Part shown: piece by piece, positions 8,484-17,959 of the stretch
Numbering within the stretch: position 1 is the first letter of the stretch
Layout: each line of letters begins with the position of its first letter
Assembly: GCA_910575075.1 (NCBI GenBank)
Contig: CAJTCY010000004.1
Location: 157,234 to 221,233 of the forward strand
Reading direction: 5' to 3'
DNA length: 64,000 nucleotides
Source: Lachnospiraceae bacterium
Lineage (GTDB): Bacteria; Bacillota; Clostridia; Lachnospirales; Lachnospiraceae
Notes under the pieces: model-generated
The model's database searches: none
What the model was told of the DNA's origin: nothing
Seen by the model: the letters and a program-made list of their open reading frames with translations, nothing else
Program-made: the position numbers and the translations under genes

Positions 8484-9415
8484 AGTCTCTGCATCCTTTC
8501 ATCGTATACGGCAAAATTCCGTTCTCCCTGCCGGTCCATGCTCAGAAACACAAACCTCCCGAAAAATTCCTTTTCCAGCCAGCTCTTAAGATACACCTTT
8601 TCCTGAAGTTCCCTGGTATTCTGTGCGTGCATAGTCCCCAAAATCCGGCATCCACAGTGGAGTGCTTCCTCCACCGCATAACAGTCCTCCCTCCCTCCCA
8701 GCTCATCCACTGCAATAATCTGCGGCGACATGCTGCGCAGAAGGAGCCTCATCCCTTCTGCCTTGGGGCAGGCATCCAATACATCTGTGCGGTCTCCCAG
8801 ATCATTCTGCGGAACTCCAAAGAAACAGGCTGCAATCTCACTACGCTCATCCACTACCCCTATTTTCTTCGCTGAAATATCTGCAGTACCATTTGACAGC
8901 AGGCGTATACAGTCGCGCAGCATCGTGGTCTTTCCAATTCCCGGCGGTGATAAAATCAAAGTATTGTAAATATTATCTCCCTGGGCAATCCATGCCAGCA
9001 GTCCTCTGGCACAGTCTTTTTTCTGCCTTGCTACACGGACATTCAAGCTGCATATGTTACGGAAGGATTGGATTTTCCCCCGCTCACAAACTGTCCTCCC
9101 TGCAACGCCCACACGATGTCCTCCCTGAATGGTAAAAAAACCGCTGCGCAGCTCTTCTTCTAACGCATACATAGAATACTGACTCATTCTGGATAACGTC
9201 TCTTTCATATCCGGCTCTCTCCAGACATAGCTGCCTTCCCTGTGATTCTGCAGCCTGTTTTCACGCAGGTTCCAATAGTATTCCCTGCCTTTTCCCAACA
9301 CCATCACAGGTCGTCCAATGCGGAGCCGGATCTCTTCTGGATCTATTCCCTGCTGAAATCCAACACGGCACAACGGTCTCAGCGCACTTGGAAATACATT
9401 GATAATCTCATCCAT
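8477..9415 (-). CDS. spoIIIAA: Stage III sporulation protein AA, secretion-type ATPase
   Basis: 312 residues, matching the family. It is a VirB11/GspE-like ATPase that powers the SpoIIIA channel from the mother-cell cytoplasm. Visible motifs are RSGFFTIQGGHRVGVAGR, Walker A SPPGIGKTT near residue 158, and Walker B IIAVDELGG near 219. First gene of the operon. ATG 9415 follows TATGGAGGACAGCTT, and a sigma-E-like promoter lies about 40 bp upstream. Confidence 0.95.
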   Translation of the reverse strand: MDEIINVFPSALRPLCRVGFQQGIDPEEIRLRIGRPVMVLGKGREYYWNLRENRLQNHREGSYVWREPDMKETLSRMSQYSMYALEEELRSGFFTIQGGHRVGVAGRTVCERGKIQSFRNICSLNVRVARQKKDCARGLLAWIAQGDNIYNTLILSPPGIGKTTMLRDCIRLLSNGTADISAKKIGVVDERSEIAACFFGVPQNDLGDRTDVLDACPKAEGMRLLLRSMSPQIIAVDELGGREDCYAVEEALHCGCRILGTMHAQNTRELQEKVYLKSWLEKEFFGRFVFLSMDRQGERNFAVYDERMQRLC

Positions 9416-9456
9416 AAGCTGTCCTCCATAACTACAACTGCCTGTATCTGGTTAAA

Positions 9457-9486
9457 AATATATGTGGACAAGAATAAAAATATTCC
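9457..9486 (-). promoter_or_regulatory. Sigma-E-like promoter of the spoIIIA operon
   Basis: Read on the minus strand: GGAATATT, 14 bp, CATATATT. This closely follows the sigma-E pattern (GMATATT, N14, CATACAAT) and lies 42-71 bp upstream of the spoIIIAA ATG. spoIIIA is a known sigma-E target in Bacillus. The match was made by eye. Confidence 0.7.
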
Positions 9487-9524
9487 AAAAAAACGCTCCC
9501 TGCGTACAAATACAGAGAGCGTTT
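9487..9524 (-). terminator. Terminator of the GH127 gene
   Basis: AAACGCTCCCTG (9491-9502) pairs with CAGAGAGCGTTT (9513-9524) with one mismatch. On the minus strand the stem is followed by a run of T. It separates the arabinofuranosidase gene from the spoIIIA promoter. Confidence 0.8.
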
Positions 9525-9550
9525 CTTCATTGTCTGGCTGAAATCTCAGC

Positions 9551-12500
9551 TTATTTAATTTTCACTGTTTTAGCCTGTCCCTTAGACTTGAGGATCTTCT
9601 TGTATGCCTTCAGTTTTTTCTTTGGTACAGTGATTACCGCATTCTTATGAATATTTTTGAATGCATTCTTGCCAACAGATTTTAAGCTGGCTGTTTTCAC
9701 ATTGATTTTCTTCAGTTTCTTACAATTATAGAATACTTTTGAACCAATCTTAGTGACCTTCTTACCAATCACTGCGCTGGCAGCATTCTTGCATCCGGAA
9801 AATGCATTATTGCCGATAGCTGTGATTGCAAAACTCTTACCGCCAATTTTCACGGAATCAGCTACACTAATCTTCTTCAGCTTCTTCTTGACAGAGCTGC
9901 TCTTTACGCCAGTCAGAGTCACAGTGCCTTTGCCCTTCATATCTGCCTTGGTAATCTTATATTTATAGTTTCCTACCGTATAAGACGCATTTTTCTTGAC
10001 GATAATGTTAAAGTTTGCTTTAATGCTGCCTTTATAATTTCCTTTGCCAGTCAAGGTCACCGTAGCTGTGCCAATATTTTTATTATTACTGTAACTTACC
10101 GTATAATCGGTATTATTTACCAGTGTTTTTCCATTGTAGGTTACATTTACTGAAGGAGTCAGAGCCTTGTTCTTATATACCTGATCTGGAATTGCACCTA
10201 CTTTTGCCCCTGAAATATCCATTTCCTGAGCTGGCGGAGGCGTTACTGCACCACCCAACTCTGCAAACTTATCTTCTGCTTCTAACAGAACATTATAATT
10301 AGTTACTGCTGCTTTCTGAGCCAGCGTCAGCTTATTATACGCATTACGTGCATCATCAATCAGCTTCTTGCTGGCGTTTGTTGCCTGTACTGTTCCAATC
10401 TTTCCAATCAAATCCACTACAGGTTTCGCCGCATTGGCACTGATATTTTGATAATCCGTCTCTGCCTTTGTCAATTTATCATAATTGGTAACTTTAGCTT
10501 TTAACTCTTCTGCCAGAGAATCGTATGCCATACGTGCGTCATAGATCAGCTTTCTGCTGGCAAGCGTTGCTTCAACGGTTCCTATCTTATCAATCATCTT
10601 TACAACGTTGTTGGCAACACTGTCCTTATCCAGCATTACCTTCCAGCGGTAAACACCGATAGACTGCGTGCCTTCCTGTTCCAGATTCACAGTCATTACC
10701 ATTCGGATTGCTTTTGTGGTAATCTCATCCAAATCAATGGTATTGTACTGATCCAGCTCCACAACTTCTTCATATTTCTGTTTCATAACAGCATCCTGCC
10801 AGTTTCCGTCAGCATCCTTATATTGGATTTTCAGGGAACCAGGAATGCGGTTCCAATAATTGTCATACCAATAAACCTGCATCTGCTTCGTGGTAATCTC
10901 TTTGTCCCACTCATACATCAGCCAGTGTTCCGTATCATCCCGCGGTACGGTCCAGTTGCTCCATCCAAGCCCATCACCCATGGAAGAGGAAGCTGGCTCA
11001 AAAGAGGTATCATGAACACCCTCAATTCGTGCCCCGCTGTACGTCTTATCTGCGCTTATTTTAGCATCCGGAGCAGCGTCGTCTGCCGCACCGGCAACTG
11101 CTTCCGTTTTGGCCTTGTCCGCCATGGTCCAGATTAACATCTTGGAAGAATTCTTGTCAACCTCTCCTGGTACGTAATTCGCATCGTCTCCACGGTTGTT
11201 CCATGCATAATAAGGAACTGCCTGAACCTTTACAGGCAAGAGCTCTCCATACAAGCTGTATTTTACATCTCCGGTAAGCTCAACCACACCTTTCAGCAAA
11301 TCTTTGTTATAATTTGCTTTGAATTTTGCATTTCTGGGAATCACAACCTTTAATGGATCAAAATCTTCAATCTCAGGATTCAACTGTGCATTGCCGGCTT
11401 TCTCCAGGCAATATACAATCGGTCCTCTCTGCAATGCAATTCTTCCCTCATTGGTAGTAACATTAGGATCTGCCTCTGTCTTGCGAACTTCCATTGGAAT
11501 ATCAATGGTAACCACATCACCTTTATTCCAAGTACGGTTAACAGATGCATAGCCTTTTGCTACCGGTGCATTAACAACTGTTCCGTTTACTTTTATTGTA
11601 ACATTCTTATTATTCTGTTCTTCTACCCAGCCAGGAATACGTACTTTCAATGCAAATGCTTTAGACTGCTGAGGATTTACCGTAAGCTTCACTGCTCCAT
11701 TCCATGGATAATCTGTCTCCTGTACTAATTCTACGGGAGTTCCGCTTACAATAGTATTTCCCTTACTTCCAACGTACATATTTACAAATACATCATTGTT
11801 GTGTACCGTGTACATATAACCGCTCAAAGCCGCGATTGTACGCATCAAATTGGGCGGGCAGCATGCACATGCAAACCACTCAGAACGCCAGTTCCCAGTC
11901 TTTGCCTCCAGTAATGTACTGTAATAGAAACGGTTTCCATCCAGGTTAGTTCCCACCAAAACTGCATTGTACAATGCCTTTTCTACACTGTCAGCATATT
12001 TGCCATCTTCATACAGAAGATTCATTCTCTGGTTCCAGTTTGCCATAGAGATTGCTGCACAAATTTCACAATAAGACTGGTCGTTCGGCAGCACATAGTC
12101 ATCTCCAAATCCCTCTGAATCACTGCTGGGAGCCGTCGTGCCAATTCCGCCTGTAATATAAGTTTTTTTGTTAGTAACAGAATCCCAGATTTTATCCAGG
12201 CTCTTCAAATAATCTGCTCTGTCCTTATCATTTTCATCCAAAGTAGTTGCTACATCCGTAATGCCTGCATAGAAATAACCTGCACGCACAGAATGTCCTT
12301 TGGCGTTTACCTCATCCTTAAATGGTGTTTTATCCTGAGAATATGTATGGCCAAAATATCCGCTATCTCTAGGATTGCTGATTACTTCTCCGCTTTCTTC
12401 ATCGTATTCAGCTTCTCCTCGCCTGTCTATAAAGATTTTTGCGGTGTCATAATAACTCTGTCCAGCACCCTCGCCTTCGTATTCTTCAGCAAGTTTACCG

Positions 12501-14350
12501 AATTTTACAAGCGCAAGCTCAATTTCTTCATGTCCGGGTACCTCATGACGGCTTCCATTCTCTCCAAACAAGGTAACAATCTCATCTGCAAAGCGTTTGC
12601 CTGCCACATAAAGTCTGTAATCCGGCTTGCCGATCCCTTCTCTGTAACGTGTGTAAGCCACTACAGACTCCAGGAAATGACCTGCATTGTACATTTCATG
12701 ATTGGAAAAATTCTTCCAACGGTGTGTTCCAGTTGACTCTCCGCCTGCATATTCGGTACTCCTCAGGGTAAAGAATGTGTCAATATAACCATCCGCATAC
12801 TGTACTTTTTCAATTTTCTCAATCCAACTGTTTAATTTATCTTCCAGTTTCTGCCTTTGTGCTGTAATTTCCGCACCTGTGTCATTCTGCGTAGCAGAAA
12901 GGGTATAGGAAATAGCTTCTATACTCTTGTAAATGTCTGAATCCTGGAATACAAAGCCCTTAAATGCCTCATATTCTTCTCCATTCAATTTCTTAATGGC
13001 ATTGTCAAAGTTAGGCTCTCCGCCAGATGCTTTGCCGATTTCCAAAATAGCCTTGTCCAGTGAAGCCAAAGCGTTTGTCTCCTGCTTGGGAGCCCAGAAA
13101 GCATCGTTTAACTGTACATTTTCAAAAGTCACGGAACGATTAGACTCTGCTGCAACGGCAGGTTTCTTTACTGTAATTTTTGCCACTGCATCGTATTCTT
13201 TTCCATCATGTTCCGCCTTGCCTCTTACTTCAAAAGTTTTTCCAACCTTATCAGCCGCATAGTTTGATGCATCCACTTTTTCCCAAGTAACCGGAATCAA
13301 TTTGGAATCAAACGTTTCTCCCAAATCAACATTATTATTGGGGGTTATAAGGGATGGCGTCGGTTCGTCAAATACCAGCCCTTTTGCAACTACAGAATCC
13401 GGTAAAATCGGTGCCACGCCTGCAGCTGTCGCTGTTTCATAAGCCACAATTTCCTCTAAACCTTCCACATGGATACTGATCTCTTTTTCTTTGACTGTCT
13501 GACCGCTTGAAACTTTCAGTTTCAGTGTTGCCTTCCCCGGTTTTACTGCTTTTACTTTGACTTTTGTACCTGTTGCTTCGCCTACAATCTGTACCACGCC
13601 TGCCGGAGAAACAGACCACTCAAAAGTTGAATTCTCTGTCATCTCACTCGGTACTGCTGCCGCAATATATTCATTTTCTCCATTTTCTGCAATTCCATTA
13701 TCACCAGTGACAACTGCTCCCTGAAGCCTGTCTGTCACCTTGCTTCCAAATACTTCCCATTCGCTGATACCAACTCCATTAGAACCTGTTCCACTGCGCT
13801 GTACTTTCATACGCAGGCTTCTGGTGGTAACTTCCTCTGAAAATGTCAGCGTATTCCACACGCCTTCTGCTCCTTCAACGCCGCCATGCTCTACGCCGAC
13901 AGATGAAATTGGATGCCATGTTTCGCCATCCTCATCCAGATATTCTACCTCTGCACTCTTTGGAAAAGCAACACCGCCTTCTACTTCTGTTTCCTCGGTA
14001 TCTGCCCACCACATAACACGCATACCCTTCAAGGTATAGTCTGATTTCCAGGTAAGCGTAACTGGCAGCGGATAGAGTGAAGCACCCGCATCGTAACTAT
14101 TCCAACTGGTATCTGATGTTGTAGCCAGTTTGCCGTCATTGATGGCATCTGTTGAGATCCCCCATACATTCGTATAAGCAGCGTCTGCCTTCGCTGCCAC
14201 TGCCACATTTTCTCCCAATTCTTCTGTGTCAGCGTCCTGCTCTGCTAATGGTGTCTCTTCACCTGCCTGCTCTGCCTGCAGCGTCTCTGCCGGCATAACT
14301 GTAAATACCATCGCCAGGCTAAGCACCAAAGCCAATAATTTTCGTTTCAT
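9551..14350 (-). CDS. Secreted multidomain GH127 beta-L-arabinofuranosidase
   Basis: 1599 residues. In order: signal peptide (1-28); discoidin-like carbohydrate-binding domain (about 55-205); Big2 and Big4 Ig-like domains (about 210-400); GH127/DUF1680 catalytic domain (about 402-1090); second discoidin-like domain (about 1100-1240); two FIVAR-like helical repeats (KIGTVEATLASRKLI and KIGTVQATNASKKLI; 1243-1363); an MBG/YDG-type Ig-like repeat (1377-1453); and a C-terminal BspA-type LRR segment. The catalytic signature is present: CEIC near 760 and ACACCPPN near 829 supply the Glu and the Zn-binding cysteines, one of them the nucleophile in characterised GH127 enzymes. It releases beta-L-arabinofuranose from plant hydroxyproline-rich glycans or arabinan. 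No sortase motif is seen; surface retention may use the FIVAR or LRR parts. It is a lone gene with its own terminator. Confidence 0.9.
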   Translation of the reverse strand: MKRKLLALVLSLAMVFTVMPAETLQAEQAGEETPLAEQDADTEELGENVAVAAKADAAYTNVWGISTDAINDGKLATTSDTSWNSYDAGASLYPLPVTLTWKSDYTLKGMRVMWWADTEETEVEGGVAFPKSAEVEYLDEDGETWHPISSVGVEHGGVEGAEGVWNTLTFSEEVTTRSLRMKVQRSGTGSNGVGISEWEVFGSKVTDRLQGAVVTGDNGIAENGENEYIAAAVPSEMTENSTFEWSVSPAGVVQIVGEATGTKVKVKAVKPGKATLKLKVSSGQTVKEKEISIHVEGLEEIVAYETATAAGVAPILPDSVVAKGLVFDEPTPSLITPNNNVDLGETFDSKLIPVTWEKVDASNYAADKVGKTFEVRGKAEHDGKEYDAVAKITVKKPAVAAESNRSVTFENVQLNDAFWAPKQETNALASLDKAILEIGKASGGEPNFDNAIKKLNGEEYEAFKGFVFQDSDIYKSIEAISYTLSATQNDTGAEITAQRQKLEDKLNSWIEKIEKVQYADGYIDTFFTLRSTEYAGGESTGTHRWKNFSNHEMYNAGHFLESVVAYTRYREGIGKPDYRLYVAGKRFADEIVTLFGENGSRHEVPGHEEIELALVKFGKLAEEYEGEGAGQSYYDTAKIFIDRRGEAEYDEESGEVISNPRDSGYFGHTYSQDKTPFKDEVNAKGHSVRAGYFYAGITDVATTLDENDKDRADYLKSLDKIWDSVTNKKTYITGGIGTTAPSSDSEGFGDDYVLPNDQSYCEICAAISMANWNQRMNLLYEDGKYADSVEKALYNAVLVGTNLDGNRFYYSTLLEAKTGNWRSEWFACACCPPNLMRTIAALSGYMYTVHNNDVFVNMYVGSKGNTIVSGTPVELVQETDYPWNGAVKLTVNPQQSKAFALKVRIPGWVEEQNNKNVTIKVNGTVVNAPVAKGYASVNRTWNKGDVVTIDIPMEVRKTEADPNVTTNEGRIALQRGPIVYCLEKAGNAQLNPEIEDFDPLKVVIPRNAKFKANYNKDLLKGVVELTGDVKYSLYGELLPVKVQAVPYYAWNNRGDDANYVPGEVDKNSSKMLIWTMADKAKTEAVAGAADDAAPDAKISADKTYSGARIEGVHDTSFEPASSSMGDGLGWSNWTVPRDDTEHWLMYEWDKEITTKQMQVYWYDNYWNRIPGSLKIQYKDADGNWQDAVMKQKYEEVVELDQYNTIDLDEITTKAIRMVMTVNLEQEGTQSIGVYRWKVMLDKDSVANNVVKMIDKIGTVEATLASRKLIYDARMAYDSLAEELKAKVTNYDKLTKAETDYQNISANAAKPVVDLIGKIGTVQATNASKKLIDDARNAYNKLTLAQKAAVTNYNVLLEAEDKFAELGGAVTPPPAQEMDISGAKVGAIPDQVYKNKALTPSVNVTYNGKTLVNNTDYTVSYSNNKNIGTATVTLTGKGNYKGSIKANFNIIVKKNASYTVGNYKYKITKADMKGKGTVTLTGVKSSSVKKKLKKISVADSVKIGGKSFAITAIGNNAFSGCKNAASAVIGKKVTKIGSKVFYNCKKLKKINVKTASLKSVGKNAFKNIHKNAVITVPKKKLKAYKKILKSKGQAKTVKIK

Positions 14351-14587
14351 GCATTTTCCTCCTTTTTCATACTATGGTTTTATTATCTAATTTCTGTGCA
14401 TTGAAAAAAAGAGTATTATTTTCTACTTATAGCAATATTTTAAACTAAAATTCATATATCATTTTTACTTAAAAATATACTTAAAATCTGCCAAAGTTCT
14501 TCTCGTACGCGTGCGGATTTGCCCTAAGGGGTACTGTGCTTGCACGGGGGATTCCTTAGGACGGTTAGGTTCCGTTTCCTACCTATA

Positions 14588-14735
14588 GATAAAAAAGAAT
14601 GCGTTTTACGCATTCTCCGCGCGTGAGCGGGCTGCGAAGCAGCAATTTCTTCTCCGCGAACTGCGCATATTGTTTTTTTATTCTATAGGAAAGATACTTT
14701 CACGCCTCAGCGTAACAAGATCTTTTCTATAGAAT
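14588..14735. repeat. Dispersed hairpin repeat, copy 3 (complete module)
   Basis: Module A is a perfect 9-bp hairpin, AGAATGCGT/ACGCATTCT (14596-14616). GC-rich modules follow, then CTGCGCATATTG and a run of T. The last part is a long imperfect hairpin, TTCTATAGGAAAGATACTTT to GATCTTTTCTATAGAA (14681-14734), capped by CACG..CGTAAC. The 14351-14587 stretch upstream shows no gene; 14351-14480 is AT-rich and holds the 5' region of the GH127 gene. Confidence 0.75.
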
Positions 14736-14738
14736 AAA

Positions 14739-14782
14739 AAAACTCCGTATTCTCTGCTTACCAGAAAATACGGAGTTCTTTT
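14739..14782 (-). terminator. Terminator of rpsU
   Basis: AACTCCGTATT pairs perfectly with AATACGGAGTT across a 14-nt loop. On the minus strand the stem is followed by seven T residues. It lies directly after the rpsU stop codon. Confidence 0.9.
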
Positions 14783-14791
14783 ACACAATTT

Positions 14792-14968
14792 TTAATTATA
14801 TTTACGCTTTCTAGCTGCTTCGGATTTTTTCTTACGTCTTACGCTTGGCTTTTCGTAATGTTCTCTTTTACGAATTTCCTGCTGAATTCCTGCCTTGGCA
14901 CAGTTTCTCTTGAATCTGCGTAAAGCGCTATCCAAAGTTTCGTTTTCTTTAACGATTACATTTGACAT
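14792..14968 (-). CDS. rpsU: 30S ribosomal protein S21
   Basis: 58 residues beginning [18 protein letters not shown] and ending in the basic tail [13 protein letters not shown], the full length and signature of bacterial bS21 ([17 protein letters not shown] core). It binds the 30S subunit near the mRNA exit. A GGAGGGAGG-type site lies upstream of the ATG. It has its own promoter and terminator and is monocistronic. Confidence 0.97.
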   Translation of the reverse strand: MSNVIVKENETLDSALRRFKRNCAKAGIQQEIRKREHYEKPSVRRKKKSEAARKRKYN

Positions 14969-15047
14969 AGTCTCACACCTAACCTCCCTCCAGTTGCGTA
15001 TTGTGCATATTCAACTGTTTGGGTAATATTTTATTGCACTGTTAAAT

Positions 15048-15075
15048 ATTATAACAGATTTTCCCCGTAAGTCAA
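15048..15075 (-). promoter_or_regulatory. Vegetative promoter of rpsU
   Basis: On the minus strand: TTGACT, 16 bp, TATAAT, about 80 bp upstream of the rpsU start. It begins only 20 bp after the alaS stop codon. Confidence 0.75.
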
Positions 15076-15094
15076 CCACTTTTGATGGAAAACT

Positions 15095-17752
15095 TTAGGA
15101 ATTTATCTGCCCTTCCAAAGCAGTCTTTGCCTCTGCAATTGCATCCGGAATCCCTGCCGGATTTTTTCCTCCTGCCTGGGCCATATTGGGCCGCCCGCCA
15201 CCGCCGCCGCCTACTTTACCGGCAATAGCTTTGATCAGGTTCCCTGCATGTGCTCCCTGCTCCATGGCTCCCTGAGTTGCCATCGCAATGAGATTTACTT
15301 TACCGTCTTTCTCAGAAGCAAGGACTACCACACCTTCCTGCAGTTTGCCTTTCAGCTGGTCACCCAAATCCCGCAAACCGTTCATATCCACACCCTGCAC
15401 ACTTGCTGCCAGCAGTTTTACGCCTCCAACCTCTGTTACCTGATTCATAACATCACCCAGAGCATCTTTCGCCGCTTGGCTTTTCAGAGATTCATTTTCC
15501 GCCTGAAGCGCCTTCATATCTGCCCACAAATGCTCTAATTTCTCCACCAGTCCTGCCGGATTTGTCTTCACGATCTTTGCCGCTTCTGCAATGGTTGCCT
15601 CCAGTCTGTCATAATAAGAAAAGACTGCTTTAGAAGTTAATGCTTCTATACGTCGGACACCCGCTGCCACGCCAGACTCAGAAATAATCTTAAAGGCACT
15701 GATGCTGCTGGTATTTTCCACATGCGTACCGCCGCAAAGTTCAATGGAAAATTCTCCCATCTTAACCACACGCACAGAGTCTCCATATTTTTCTCCAAAA
15801 AGCGCCATAGCGCCGGTCTTCTTTGCTTCCTCCAGAGTCATGACCTCTGTCACTACAGGAAGGGCCTCTGCAATTTTCTCATTTACAATTGTTTCCACCC
15901 TGGCAATTTCCTCTGCTGTCATCGCTGCAAAATGAGAAAAATCAAAACGAAGCCTGTCTGCATTTACATCAGAGCCATGTTGTTCCACATGACTGCCCAG
16001 AACTTCCCGAAGAGCTTTCTGCAGCAAATGAGTGGCGCTATGATTTCTTCCAATCAGCGCACGCTTTTCCTGCGCTACGGAAAGTTCAACCGTATCGCCC
16101 GTTTTAAACATGCCTGCCGTCACTTTGCCGACATGCCCAATTCGTCCGCCTCTGAGATGAATGGTATCCTCCACTGCAAATTCATTCTCTCCGGCACGAA
16201 TAAATCCTGTATCGGCATTCTGTCCGCCCATGGTAGCATAGAATGGCGTCTCTTCCACAATTATGGTTCCCCGTTCTCCATCTGACAACGCTTCTGTCAA
16301 TTCTGCCTCTGTAGTCAATACTAAAATCTTAGAGCTGTGATGCAAACGGTCATATCCCACAAATTCTGTGGTAACTTTTGTATCAATCTCATCATATACG
16401 GTAGCGTCTGCTCCCATATAGTTGGTTTCTTTTCTGGCATTTCTCGCCTTATTCCTCTGCTCTTCCATACATGCTGTAAACCCTTTTTCATCAATGGTAA
16501 ACCCTTTCTCTTCCAGAATTTCCTGGGTGAGATCCAAAGGGAACCCATACGTATCATAGAGCTTGAAAGCATTTTCACCTGACAGCACTTTCTCTTTATT
16601 TTCTGCCATTTCCTCCTGCATTTGGGCAAGAATGCTTAATCCCTGGTCAATGGTCTTATCAAATTTTTCTTCTTCCTGTGTCAATACCTTAAAAATAAAC
16701 TCTTTCTTCTCTTCCAATTCCGGATATCCGTCCTTGCTCTCAGCAATTACAGTTGCGCTTAGAGTCGCCAGAAATCTTCCACTAATACCCAGCAGCCTGC
16801 CATGCCGTGCCGCACGGCGGATCAAACGCCTTAATACATACCCTCTTCCTTCATTGGAAGGCATAATCCCATCCGAAATCATAAAAGTCGCCGATCGCAT
16901 ATGATCTGTAATCAACCGGATAGACACATCATCCAACTCGTCAGTCTGATAAGTCTTGCCGGACACCTCACATACCTTGTCCCGAATGGCTTTCATGGTA
17001 TCCACATCAAATACAGAATCTACCTCCTGGACTACTACCGCAAGCCGCTCCAGTCCCATTCCGGTATCAATATTCTTATTGGCAAGCTCTTCATAGTTGC
17101 CGTGCCCGTCCCCGTCAAACTGGGTAAATACATTATTCCATACTTCCATGAAACGGTCACAGTCACATCCCACTTTACAGTCCGGCTTTCCACAACCGAA
17201 TTTTTCTCCGCGATCATAATAAATTTCTGAACAAGGACCACAGGGTCCTGCGCCGTGCTCCCAGAAATTATCACATGCTCCATTTTCATCCCGGTAAAAA
17301 CGGGTAATCTTGTCTGCCGGAACTCCTACTTCTTTGGTCCAGATATCAAATGCCTCGTCATCCTCCCCGTAAATTGATGGATACAGCCGCTCTGGTTCCA
17401 TACCGATTACCTGTGTCAGAAACTCCCAGCTCCATGCAATTGCCTCCCGCTTAAAATAATCTCCAAAAGAGAAATTTCCAAGCATCTCAAAAAAGGTCAA
17501 ATGCCTTGCTGTCTTACCAACATTTTCAATATCTCCGGTACGAATACATTTTTGGCAGGTAGTCACACGTTTTCTGGGTGGAATCTCCTGCCCGGTAAAA
17601 TATGGTTTTAACGGCGCCATTCCCGCATTGATAAGCAACAAGCTGTTGTCATTATGGGGCACCAGTGAAAAACTCTTCATGGCAAGGTGATCCTTGCTTT
17701 CAAAAAATTCCAGATACATCCTGCGCAGTTCATTTACTCCATACTTCTTCAC
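15095..17752 (-). CDS. alaS: Alanyl-tRNA synthetase
   Basis: 885 residues, full length. Class II catalytic core (residues about 1-240: LRRMYLEFFESKDHL, then LINAGMAPLKPYF), tRNA-recognition domain, editing domain with the Zn-site motifs HSATHLLQKALREVLG and ELCGGTHVENT, and the C-terminal DHHA1 domain ending in the glycine-rich GKVGGGGGGRPNMAQAGG. It charges tRNA-Ala and hydrolyses mischarged Ser/Gly. The start codon is GTG with GGAGGAAAT upstream. The short leader of the transcription unit leaves no room for a T-box. It is probably co-transcribed with the small ORF ending 20 bp upstream. Confidence 0.97.
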   Translation of the reverse strand: MKKYGVNELRRMYLEFFESKDHLAMKSFSLVPHNDNSLLLINAGMAPLKPYFTGQEIPPRKRVTTCQKCIRTGDIENVGKTARHLTFFEMLGNFSFGDYFKREAIAWSWEFLTQVIGMEPERLYPSIYGEDDEAFDIWTKEVGVPADKITRFYRDENGACDNFWEHGAGPCGPCSEIYYDRGEKFGCGKPDCKVGCDCDRFMEVWNNVFTQFDGDGHGNYEELANKNIDTGMGLERLAVVVQEVDSVFDVDTMKAIRDKVCEVSGKTYQTDELDDVSIRLITDHMRSATFMISDGIMPSNEGRGYVLRRLIRRAARHGRLLGISGRFLATLSATVIAESKDGYPELEEKKEFIFKVLTQEEEKFDKTIDQGLSILAQMQEEMAENKEKVLSGENAFKLYDTYGFPLDLTQEILEEKGFTIDEKGFTACMEEQRNKARNARKETNYMGADATVYDEIDTKVTTEFVGYDRLHHSSKILVLTTEAELTEALSDGERGTIIVEETPFYATMGGQNADTGFIRAGENEFAVEDTIHLRGGRIGHVGKVTAGMFKTGDTVELSVAQEKRALIGRNHSATHLLQKALREVLGSHVEQHGSDVNADRLRFDFSHFAAMTAEEIARVETIVNEKIAEALPVVTEVMTLEEAKKTGAMALFGEKYGDSVRVVKMGEFSIELCGGTHVENTSSISAFKIISESGVAAGVRRIEALTSKAVFSYYDRLEATIAEAAKIVKTNPAGLVEKLEHLWADMKALQAENESLKSQAAKDALGDVMNQVTEVGGVKLLAASVQGVDMNGLRDLGDQLKGKLQEGVVVLASEKDGKVNLIAMATQGAMEQGAHAGNLIKAIAGKVGGGGGGRPNMAQAGGKNPAGIPDAIAEAKTALEGQINS

Positions 17753-17772
17753 TACAAATTTCCTCCAACTGT

Positions 17773-17907
17773 CTATTTCTGCTCTTCTGCTGTTTTCGCG
17801 TCTTTCCTGTCACGCATCTTCTTACCCAGAAAAATTCCGGCACATGCCACTGCCGCAAACATAATAAACTTCACTGCATATTGTATAAATGTTAACAACA
17901 TCGTCAC
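17773..17907 (-). CDS. Small single-span membrane peptide upstream of alaS
   Basis: A 44-residue frame from GTG 17907, or 42 residues from ATG 17901. AGGAGGT lies 5 nt upstream of the GTG, favouring the longer form. It has one hydrophobic helix (about residues 3-27, including FIMFAAVACAGIFLG) followed by a basic, highly charged tail (KKMRDRKDAKTAEEQK), predicted N-out/C-in. A good promoter lies immediately upstream, and the stop is 20 bp before the alaS start with a new strong RBS between. Too short for routine gene calling. I do not recognise a function. The clean RBS, spacing and amphipathic composition argue that it is expressed. Confidence 0.7.
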   Translation of the reverse strand: MTMLLTFIQYAVKFIMFAAVACAGIFLGKKMRDRKDAKTAEEQK

Positions 17908-17930
17908 TACGCACCTCCTATCAAGAGATA

Positions 17931-17959
17931 ATATTATCATATGGCACTGTCATTTTCAA
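17931..17959 (-). promoter_or_regulatory. Promoter of the small ORF-alaS operon
   Basis: On the minus strand: TTGAAA, 17 bp, TAATAT. A start about 7 nt further on leaves an untranslated leader of only about 15-20 nt before the GTG of the small ORF. Confidence 0.65.
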
